Shown: piece after piece, positions 55,244-64,000 of the stretch | Numbering within the stretch: the first letter of the stretch is position 1 | Layout of the letters: each line of letters begins with the position of its first letter | NCBI RefSeq assembly: GCF_022539505.1 | Contig: NC_061514.1 | Span: forward strand, 34,439,769 to 34,503,768 | Length of the DNA stretch: 64,000 bases | Origin: Lolium rigidum | Lineage: Eukaryota; Streptophyta; Magnoliopsida; Poales; Poaceae | Direction: 5' to 3' | Position numbers and translations under genes: made by a program | Notes under the pieces: model-generated | What the model was told of the DNA's origin: nothing | What the model saw: only the letters and a program-made list of their open reading frames with translations | The model's database searches: none

Positions 55244-55409
55244 GAAAGAGGATTTCTGCAAGAGGAGTCTATCATCTCCAATCTCTTTACTTTGTTATTG
55301 TTTTGCTTAGTTTACTTTATTTTATCTTGTTTTCTTCTTAATATCAAAAACACAAAAAAATTAGTTTCTATTATAATTGTTATTTTGTTTCTTTACTTTT
55401 TAGCTCATT

Positions 55410-56037
55410 ATGTTTTTCCCTAAATACGTTCCGAAATACATATCAATAGGGAGTGGTTCTATAATTGGGAGAGATAACATTGAAGAATTCTTTAATCATG
55501 TTAGTAAGCATAAAGAAATTAAAGATAAATCCCTAGTAGAACTTGCTCCTGATTATGAAACTACTGCAGCTTATTTAGTTCAAATGCTGGAGGCTAGGTT
55601 TGTTAACCTTAACCCCATAATGTAGCAAATGTTCCATAAACTGCATGAAATTAAGAATGATGAAAAGAGAGATTTTATTCTAGAAACTTTGCTTAAGGAA
55701 TTTAACGATGTTGTTATAGAAACTAGGAAAGTCTTTGATCGGTTTAAGATGTTAGGCTCAAGTGTAGATGTTATTATCACACTTGAAAAGATAGACAAAG
55801 ATCAAATTGGAAAACAACGAGGAAATCAAAATACCAATACCCTTCAAATTCATAGGAATGCATGAAGCTCTCGAAAAGAATTTTGATTGGATTGTTCCCG
55901 AAAACCCATTTGATGAAAATAGTGAACCCAAAAGTGTTGAGAGAGGATTTTCTAAAACTTATATGGATCAAATACAATTCCTTGTTGAAAAAACTTCCGG
56001 TATTGATCTTGATGCTTCTTGTCTTGATAATATTTGA
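55410..56037 (+). pseudogene. ORF of the non-autonomous Gypsy element, unknown function
   Basis: Lys/Glu-rich product starting MFFPKYVPKYISIGSGSIIG, with blocks ELAPDYETTAAYLVQMLEAR and RDFILETLLKEFNDVVIETR. A TAG (55623) and a frameshift near 55805 split it. The last frame ends in FLVEKTSGIDLDASCLDNI. It has no zinc knuckle or enzyme motif. It is followed by GCTGAAAGGCGTTAAAG and TGGGAGACAACCCATG, which I recall as common in this Triticeae element group. Confidence 0.6.
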
Positions 56038-58955
56038 TGCAAACACTTTCTGCGCCTAGCTGAAAGGCGTTAAAGAAAAACGCTTATGGGAGACAACCCA
56101 TGTTTATTTTCTGTAATTTTTATTTTATTGAGTCTTGGAAGTTGTTGCCTCTGTAACAACCTCTCTTTATTATTTTTTTTTGTGCCAAGAGTAGCCTCTA
56201 ATAGAAAGAAAGTAAGATTTGGGGAAGTCGCTGTCCGGAAACAGATTCTGTGCTGTTACCGTAAACATTCGTACTCTCAGTCAGTACGTAATTTTGGGCT
56301 GCCATTTTTTTAGCATATGCCCCGGGTTTATATCTAACTTTCATTAGTTTTGCACTTTTCGATCTGAGCAACAGAGGATTTTCGAAAAAATCGATCTTTA
56401 CCTGTTGTTGTGTCTTGACAGATTTCTGCCACTATTTGCATTTGCCTCTTATTCTCTTTCTTTTTTGGTTCTTTTGAGAGGAAGAGCTTTTTGAAAGATT
56501 TGATACAGTATCTAATGTTATAATGGATGTTTGATATATGTCAGAACTGGACCCAAGTGGATTTATTATTTTGATTGCACTAACGTTACTAATAAAGAAT
56601 TGTGTGAAATTTGGTATGAAGGAAATTTTCAAGTGTAGGGAAAGAAGAATGATGTGATGAAATGAAGAATGAAAAAAAGCTCAAGCTTGGGGATTCCTCT
56701 GCCACCCCAAGAAATATCCAAGAGGTACAAGCGTCAAAGCTTGGGGATACCCAAGGCATCCCCTTCTTCATCAACAAAGCAATATGTCATCTTTCTGTGC
56801 GCTATATTTTTATTACTTCATATACTATGTGTTATTTTTGGAGCATCTTTATTTTTGCTTTTAGTTTTATTTAGTTTTATTTTTTGTACAATAAGGTTGG
56901 ATCCCAGTATATTTATTTTGGAGAATGACACACTCCATTTTAATTGCATAGAACATTCTAGTTTTCACTTTTACTGTTCTGCGAGTTTTCTAGTTTTCTA
57001 GTACTTCCTTTAGCTCTGATTTCTCCACTTTTATTTTTGTTCAGAGCTTGTTAGTTTGCTTTATTCATGTGTGATTAGCTCTCTGGTCCATATTGATTTT
57101 TATCTATGAGAGTTGTTTCAAATAAATTGATTGGTGTTGGAGACGAGTAAAAAGTTTCATGCTAGTAGTGATGCAAAATGATGTTTGTCTAGATTGTGGC
57201 ATAGACTTCGGCATGTCGTGTTAGATGTTATTTTTATGATATGCTTTGTATTTATTGTTGCATCATGACTTGTCTCAAATATCAGACTGCTTAATGTGAC
57301 ATTGAAAGAATCATGTGTTGTTTTTATCATAGAAGCATAATATTCTCCTTTGATGCTTTATTTGGTTGACTTGGCACATGCTTACACCATGTTATGACTA
57401 CCAACCATTCAACTAAAGCCTTTATGATCATTTAGTTTTTGACTTGTGATATCACTTTATGCTTTAATTAATATTGTTTTGTCGCTATGCATGATTATGG
57501 CCATTATTGTTCTCTTAGTTGGTCGCTCCCAGTCTTTTGCTAGCCTTCGCATGTACTGAGTATGAAGCTCTACTCGTGCATCCAACCACTAAAAACCAAA
57601 CTTTGCCAATTGTGTCCACCATATCTACCTATTAGCATTATTGCTATTTCAAGTAAATTCATCATGTTTTTATCTATCTTTCAAATTGATTATGAGAAAA
57701 ATAGTGAGTAAAGCTCTCACGAACTTGATGGCACATTTATTTTCTTGCACTTAATAAACTTGAACCATTGTGACTATCTTATGTTGATTATATGGTTACA
57801 AATTGTAAGTTGGGAGTTAGCACAACCATGCTTTCATGGGGCACGCTTTTAACATTGCACTTATTATTTAGTTGATGTCATGATCTTTTGCTTATGGATG
57901 CCTATCGATGCGAAATAGAATGGAAACTTGTAAGTCCATGGAGTTTATATATGTGTTAGAGAAACACTGGGCCGCTAACCTAAGCCATGCATCATTCATA
58001 GTGGAAGTTTACAACATTCCATAGTGAGTATTCTATGAAGCATCTTCAATAAAAAGCTATACCCATAGTAAATAAAAGGATTGCTGAGATGCTCATTGTC
58101 TGTTTGTCTTGTCATTTTGGTGTGGAATTGCACTTATTTGAAAGAGTACTTCCATATCATGGGGCAAGAGGTACCCCCGCTGCGTTCTTTATGATACATG
58201 TATACTTACAATGACAAGAAGTTATTTGGGACCTAAGTTAAGTAGCATGAGGTCTAGGTACTCGTATTCAAGGGGCATGAGATTTTTGACTTATGATTTA
58301 TCAAGCATATGACTCATTTGTGCACTCATATTAACTTTAACCATTCAAGATTCCTATGATAGGGGCAATGAGAGATCAAAGCTAATAAGTATCATAACTT
58401 TTTGAAGGCTTTATAAAAATTGTTGATCCTTGCATCCTTCCTCGAAGGACCTTTCTTTTACTTTTATGTTGAGTCTTCATCTTCTTGCTTTATGCACCAA
58501 TTGAGAGAGCATAGTTGTTATTCTAAGTATAATGTGCATAGTCCCAAGACTTATTGATTGATTCATGATTATGCTATTGCTTGTTCTTAAATTACTTGTA
58601 TCCAGTCACCCTCTGAACTTTAAAGGTGTCCTAGCATTTATGTTTTGCTATTCCATAAAGAACAAGCTGAATACCATTTTGGTATGTTTTCTCTATGCTC
58701 ATAAACAAACAGTTGCTTTCATTGCATAATTATTCATGATCTTTTGTTTGAGTTACTACTCATGTTATAACATAGTTGCTAAGTTCTATCGTTAGAATTA
58801 TATCTATCATGCCTATGTTTATAGTACTTTGATCCCAACTTATAATGCTTTACAAAAGCTTGATCAAGATTGTGATAGTTGCATGTCACCTCAAAAATTA
58901 TTTTTGTTATCACTTACCTACTCGAGGACGAGCAGGAGTTAAGCTTGGGGATGCT
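56038..58955 (+). other. Non-coding interior of the TGATACGTC element
   Basis: AT-rich, with no pol domains. Short direct repeats AAGCTTGGGGAT near 56690 and 56738 resemble the polypurine tract at 58940-58953. Confidence 0.75.
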
Positions 58956-60587
58956 TGATACATCGCGAACGTATATATAATTTTTGATGCTCCATGATTG
59001 TTTTACCCCAATTCTACTATGATTTACTTGCACTTCGTTACACTTTTATACATTTTTCGACACTAACCTATTGACAAGATGCCACAGTGCAAGTTCCCTG
59101 GTTTCTGTTGTTTTTGGTTTCAGAAAAGTTGTACAAGAAATATTCTTGGAATTGGGCGAACCAAAAGCCGAAGTCAATATTTTACCATAACGAAGCCGGA
59201 GACCGAAGGGGGACGAAGAGGCGCAGCAGGGCGGCCACGCCAGCCCTAGGCGTGGCCCCACCCTTGGCCGCGCCAAGGAGTGGTGTGGGCCCCCTGACCT
59301 CCACCGACCTCGCCCTTCCGCATATTTATCACGATCTCGGGAAAACAAGAGACACCCAAGCCTCCATCCATGAAAAGTTCCGTCGCGGCCACCATTGCAG
59401 AACCCATCTCGGGGGGGGGGGGTAAAGCTCTTCCCGGCACCCTGCCGGAGGGGGAGATCATCACCGGAGGCTTCTACATCGCCATGCCCGCCTCCGAAGT
59501 GATGCGTGAGTAGTTCATCCCTGGACTATGGGTCCATAGCAGTATCTAGATGGTTGTCTTCTCCAATTTATTCCTCATGTTTAGATCTTGTGAGCTGCCT
59601 ATCATGATCGAGATCATCTTTATGTAATGCTACATGTTGTGTTTGCTGGGATCCGATGAATATTGAATATTATGGTTGAGATTGATTATATTCATGTCAT
59701 ATGTTATTTGTGATCTTTCATGCTCTCTATTGCTAGTAGATACTTTGGCCAAGTGGATACTTGAGACACCAATAGAGAGTATTTATGCTCGATAGTGGAT
59801 TCATGCCTCTAGTTTTCTGGAAGAGTGACAATAATTTATAAGATTGTAGATGTGTTGTTGCTACTAGGGAGAAAACAACAATATTTTATCCGAGGGTAAT
59901 TCTATTGTTTACTTTACACACATTGCTTAATGCGATTATCCGTTGCTTGCAACTTAATACTGAAAGGGGTGTGGACGCTAACCAGAAGGTGGATTATTAG
60001 TCATAGACGTAGTTGGATTACGGTCTATGTATTATGTTGTAATGCCCAAACGAATCTCATAGTAGTCGTCTTGCTATGTATGAACTTTATTCTGTCAATT
60101 GCCCAGCTGTAATTTGTTCACCCAACATGCTATTTATCTTTATGGAGAGACACCACTAGTGAACTGTGGACCCCGGCCCTATTTCTTGTACACTGATAAA
60201 TTCAACCACTGCAATCATATTCTGTTTACTTACTGCAAGCTATGTTCTCTTTAATTACTGCAAACATCTCCTTCCACTCGATACATTTAATCCTTTCTTA
60301 TCAGCAAAACCAGTGAGATTGACAACCTCACTGTGAGTTGGGGCGAAGTATTGCGATTGTGTTGTGTGCAGGTTCCACGATGTTGCTAACGCCGGTAGTG
60401 CGCCCTGCCAATAGTGAGCCAACAACACCTTCAGAAGTCACGCCTTTCTCCTACTGGTCGATTAAACCTTGGTTTCTTACTGAGGGAAAACTTGCTGATG
60501 TGCTCATCACACCTTCCTCTTGGGGTTTCCCAACCGCTTGCACAACTGCCAGCAAGATTATCTGGCGCCGTACCTGGAGCACCATCG
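58956..60587 (+). repeat. 3' LTR of the TGATACGTC element
   Basis: Close to 53581-55217, with scattered substitutions. The last base is G instead of A (CCATCG), followed by TGCCT. Confidence 0.9.
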
Positions 60588-61060
60588 TGCCTACGACAGA
60601 ATATGTCGTTAAACACCTTCACCCTAAGCTCGTTGTCGCCTTCTCACTTGAAGTTCACCAAGCAGCTGACCTCGAGGTTGTGGGCGCGGGCAAACTTCTC
60701 CCAACCAGTGTGGAGGAAGATGTGGCCTTCCCAGTCGAAGAACACCTTGATAGGCCACCGACAAAAGCCGCAGTTGGCTTCCCGCTAGTGCATGCTAGCA
60801 GGCTCCTGGCCGGCGATATATTGCATGAATTTCTCCGAGATCCTCTTTGAACCGAAAGGCTCCTCCTTGATTAGGACGAAGAACTCGAAGTGGAAGCAGT
60901 CTGGTGAAGGTGAGCGTTTAGGGGGTGGGGATCCTGCACCCCAGCCACTGCCTCGGCGGCAGCTACTACGACCGCGGCCCGTAGAACCGGCCATGGAGCG
61001 TATTGGGGAGATGTTGAATGGAGGTGGCAGCTCTAGGGTTTGCGTGAGGAGGATCCAGTG
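60588..61060 (-). pseudogene. B3 DNA-binding domain protein relic 2, 5' part
   Basis: On the minus strand: CFHFEFFVLIKEEPFGSKRI with SEKFMQYIAGQEPASMH, a TAG, REANCGFCRWPIKVFFDWEG, FLHTGWEKFARAHNLEVSCL, a TGA, and LRVKVFNDIFCRRHDG, the same B3 plan as relic 1. It stops at the target duplication of the LTR element; its 3' part is 53372-53580. A TATA-like TATAAA lies at 61075-61080 on the minus strand. Confidence 0.7.
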
Positions 61061-61432
61061 CCCGAGCACTTCTCTTTATACCCGAAGGCAGGCGTGGGGT
61101 GGTGGTGCGCAATTATTGCTTGGCTGGAGGTAGGCGAAGGTAGGTGGGCGGTGGCGCATTAATCTCCGACATGCATGGCTAGATCATTACACCGGCCGCT
61201 CATTCAACGACTACCATACGGTGCAGAGGGCTTCCATCCGACGTGGCGCGAGGTGCTGGCGCGCCCGTTCGGCACCCCACACGAAGGGGCCGATACGGGG
61301 TTGCCACCGATTGTATCGGGCTCCAAAACTGGCTGGCTACTTATTAGGGGCACCGGTGTGACCCAAAAATGATGCCGAACCCCCAAATTGCTAGTGGGGT
61401 CGCTATGGGGCGCGCCGGTGAAGATGCTCTTA

Positions 61433-62006
61433 TGAACAGTTTATCAACTCATAGTTGAACTGTATCTTTGTTACTCACAACTTTAACGGCTGATAAACAC
61501 TGGTAAAACTTTATAAGAATTCCCATTATTCGTCTACTAGACTTTGAAAACTAGCTAACTAGTTGAGAGTTGAGATCAAGCAGTCAAGGTCAGGGAATCA
61601 TAAAACCAAGCCGAGCACTTTTACCTGTCCACTTCATATCTTTGCCAATTGCCATGCAAAGCCAAGCCAAGCTAAGGCTTCAAAGCACTGCCTTCCCGAG
61701 TCTTGATATCCTGGCCAATTACGATACAAGAAGAGGAGGTTCTGGAAGTAAGTGTTCTTCCCAGCCACTGCTCCGCTCTTCAGTTTATCTTCAATACACC
61801 ATATTATGCTGCTAATTGCGACGGTATGATCATGCCGCAGGGAAATCGCTGATTTACGTTCCTCTGACTTTTTTAATTTCTTATCACTTGAACCATTTTC
61901 CATGCAGAGTGACGCAGGGAGAGGAACTGTGAGGAAACTGGCTGTCCGCTGATTTGGTGTGCTGCCCAGAGATAGAACTTCCTGCTGTCCTTGGAGCACT
62001 CTGTAA
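61433..62006. other. Unclassified DNA left of the second gap
   Basis: Not similar to the Gypsy sequence expected if the inverted repeat continued leftwards. A minus-strand open frame (about 62006-61634) includes KLKKSEERKSAISLRHDHTV and IIWCIEDKLKSGAVAGKNTY. I do not recognise it and do not call it a gene. Confidence 0.4.
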
Positions 62007-62106
62007 NNNNNNNNNNNNNNNNNNNNNNNNNNNNNNNNNNNNNNNNNNNNNNNNNNNNNNNNNNNNNNNNNNNNNNNNNNNNNNNNNNNNNNNNNNNNNN
62101 NNNNNN
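62007..62106. other. Assembly gap (100 N)
   Basis: Exactly 100 N at the left edge of the inverted-repeat arm. Confidence 1.
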
Positions 62107-62562
62107 GCCCGAGATACTCAATTCTATCTTGAACAAAGGAACATTTCGAAGCTTTGGCGTAGAGCTTGTTTTGGTGGAGCAGCGTCAGAACCTGACGCAT
62201 GTGTTCTTCATGCTCCTTACACTAGGATATCGTCGAGGAAGTCAATGACTGACTTGCGAGTGTACTCTGAGAAGACTGTATTCATCAGACACTGGAAAGT
62301 GGCATGTGCATTTGTGTGACCAAACGGCATCACCCGAAACTGAAAGTGCCGGTGATGGGTTTTGAAAGCTGTCTTCACGTCATCCTCTTCACGCATACGG
62401 ATTTGGTGGTATCCGGCGCCTAGATCAAGCTTAGAGAAGTAAGCTGCACCGGCAAGTTCATCAAGCAATTCGTCGACAATGGGCAGGGGAAATTTATTCT
62501 TCGCGGTAATCAAATTTAGGCGTCTATAGTCAATACAAAACCGCCAGCTGACATCCTTTCAT
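62107..62562 (-). pseudogene. Gypsy reverse transcriptase fragment, inverted copy
   Basis: Minus-strand reading equals 44435-44887 without its TAG: LTLLHQNKLYAKASKCSFVQ, then DRIEYLG up to the gap. The LINE found at 44888 is absent as far as the gap allows (the bases GGGC after CTC are retained). Confidence 0.9.
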
Positions 62563-63327
62563 TGACCCAGCCATGACCAATGTAATCCAACTGTGTTGTG
62601 ATTTGTGTAACATGAAGCTCTTTATGCTTTTTATTGGGAAAGTCTTGATGTTTTGTGGATTCTTTTTTTTTCTGTCAAAAGGATGTGGCAAATCTGTGAT
62701 GAGGATGCAAGGTGTGGACATTGTCAGCTTAGCTCAAGAATGAAAATGATATTAATATGATCCAATCATCAATTGTATTCTACTTCAAAGTTTTATAAAT
62801 TCCCAAGCCTTCAAGATTCGCTCTAGGAGACAAAAGAGTTCCACAGTAGTGCATTCATAACAATCAGAAATTAATTACAACTCTCACAAGTTCATGCAAA
62901 ATGCAGATGAATTTCCATATGTAAACAGTAGACTTACATAGCAAATATTTTATGGCAAACTTCCCCATTCTAGTTCAGAAGTAGGGGGCTCTCTGGGAAA
63001 CAATAAGCAGTTAAAATGAAGGAACCATATTTTAGTAAGCCGGTATAGAATGATGTATAATCAGTACTAAATATGGAAATCATCTACGAATTATAAACTG
63101 TCGCAGAAGCATAATGTCAAAGTACTGGACATGGAACCATGAAATCAAATCAGAACAGACACCGGCAGATTGTGGCCACTTGATAAAATATCTAGAGATT
63201 AAGGTACTAACCAAATTTAGATTACAACTTCACTGCTAATGGAAAAAAATCAAAACAAATACAACGACGAAACATGAACTCCGGCCTCTTATATATCAGG
63301 TGACTCTGTTCAGTGCATAAGCACTTT
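62563..63327 (-). other. EXO70 gamma 3' flank, inverted copy
   Basis: Reverse complement of 43659-44427. Non-coding. Confidence 0.65.
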
Positions 63328-64000
63328 TCATCCTTCAAATAGCTGACCCAGCATCTCCTCCAAAACTTCAGGAGTGCTGTTTCTTCGGCTAACGTGCTCC
63401 GCTAGCTCGGGATGCTCCTTCAGATAGTCACGGTAACTTGAGACGACTCTCTCGATGATAGCTCTCCGCAGAACATCTCTGAGCCAAGGGTCCGGAACCT
63501 TCCAGAACTTCTGAGCTTGGTACGTCTTATTAAACGCTGATTCGAATTTAGCTAGTGAACGGGTTTTGCTCCAACGTCGGAGCGGCCCAGGGGAATTCGA
63601 CTTTGGTATACACAAGCACACATGTCCCCAAGAAGTCCATATTCACATAATTATTCATGTACTTTTCACATTCAGGTGTAAGTTTCCAATCATGTCCAGG
63701 TTCACATGGCTCAATCATCTATGATACTAGAAAATAGGAATTGTTGAGCAGGAAGAGGTACCTCATGCTTGGATCCGAGCATAGCTCCGATTTTCTCAGG
63801 AGCAGGTCCTTTAGATAACGCATTGTGTCACACTTTGCATCGTAAAGGAATCTGCAGTCCTTAGAAGAGATCGACACTAAGATCCCCTCTGCTTCACCCA
63901 AGGAAATGAAGCAGTCCGCAATCCACCGAGTGTTCCTGTGGACCTCGTCCCATCCTTGCAGAACCTCCACAGCCCGTGGTGTCTTCACCTTCTCCATCGT
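63328..64000 (-). pseudogene. EXO70: EXO70 gamma, 3' part (inverted copy; 5' part beyond window)
   Basis: Minus strand, from the window edge: MEKVKTPRAVEVLQGWDEVH, LGEAEGILVSISSKDCRFLY and MRYLFLLNNSYF, then the same in-frame TAG as EXO70 beta. Past the same one-base frameshift come SLAKFESAFNKTYQ and FWKVPDPWLRDVLRRAI, to LEEMLGQLFEG. The second TAG of beta (43500) is TGG here. It is therefore less decayed than beta but still inactive. Confidence 0.9.

Larger units (their letters stand above)
53581..60587 (+). mobile_element. Non-autonomous Gypsy LTR retrotransposon (Sabrina/WHAM-like ends, TSD TGCCT)
   Basis: LTRs 53581-55217 (1637 bp) and 58956-60587 (1632 bp) begin TGATACGTCG or TGATACATCG. 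Target duplication TGCCT is at 53576-53580 and 60588-60592. The polypurine tract GAGTTAAGCTTGGGGATGC precedes the 3' LTR. The interior carries one decayed ORF and no pol. LTR start and purine tract resemble the abundant Triticeae Sabrina/WHAM group; this assignment is from memory. Confidence 0.9.
51693..61429. mobile_element. Candidate PIF/Harbinger-like element carrying B3 gene relics (TSD TTA)
   Basis: Left end GGGCATCTCCAACGGGGCG preceded by TTA (51690-51692). Right end CGCGCCGGTGAAGATGCTC followed by TTA (61430-61432). Inverted ends agree at 14 of 19 positions. Without the nested 7.0 kb LTR element the unit is about 2.7 kb. The same end type is seen with TAA duplications at 16284. No transposase is visible. 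The pairing of these two ends is inference. Confidence 0.5.
62110..64000 (-). repeat. Right arm of the large inverted repeat (continues past window)
   Basis: Reverse complement of 42986-44887, with scattered substitutions. The arm reaches the last base of the window (64000 pairs with 42986), so its full length is unknown. Confidence 0.95.

Overview
The window is nuclear DNA from a grass, most likely the Triticeae (wheat, Aegilops, barley, rye group). The reasons are deeply nested LTR retrotransposons, a Gypsy-type LTR beginning TGATACGTC, a CACTA transposon with TTGCAAC-rich ends, Harbinger-like TIRs of the GGGCATCTCCAACGG type, and an EXO70 gene related to the grass-expanded EXO70F/FX group. 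Nearly every base is mobile element or broken gene. I see no intact host gene. Element family names are given only at lineage level, because no database search was possible.

Layout. (1) 1-8596: a gag-only Gypsy-type element whose 4.9 kb LTR is longer than its 2.25 kb interior; the window starts inside its 5' LTR. (2) 8597-9589: unique DNA, a small minus-strand coding relic, and the upstream region of a first EXO70 copy (alpha). (3) 9590-16062: a Copia element (TSD GTCAC) inserted into EXO70 alpha, followed by the alpha 5' relic with a Harbinger-type insertion. (4) 17377-17476: a 100-N gap, after which about 7 kb (17477-24440) repeats the sequence before the gap, probably a false duplication of overlapping contig ends. 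(5) 24692-25180 plus 42610-43658: EXO70 beta, split by a second Copia element (25181-42604, TSD AAAAT). That Copia itself holds an 8 kb CACTA transposon (26303-34351, TSD CGA, itself holding a 134-bp hAT-type MITE) and a minus-strand non-autonomous LTR element (36109-40359, TSD CCTGC). (6) 44428-48000: a 5'-truncated chromodomain Gypsy (Reina-like), split by a LINE tail. (7) 48001-51692: LINE tails, a minus-strand zinc-knuckle ORF and a short retroposon. (8) 51693-61429: a candidate Harbinger-like element carrying two minus-strand B3-domain gene relics, one of them split by a 7.0 kb non-autonomous Gypsy (53581-60587, TSD TGCCT). (9) 62007-62106: a second 100-N gap. (10) 62107-64000: an inverted copy of 42986-44887, comprising the EXO70 3' half, its 3' flank and the Gypsy RT fragment.

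How it fits together. EXO70 proteins are subunits of the exocyst tethering complex, and the F/FX groups expanded in grasses with members linked to immunity. Three EXO70 relics (alpha, beta and an inverted gamma) lie here. Beta and gamma share the same premature stop and frameshift, so the gene was already dead when its 3' half was copied in inverted orientation. Many nonsense codons in the elements are TAG or TAA where CAG, CAA or TGG is expected, the pattern left by deamination of methylated cytosine in silenced DNA.
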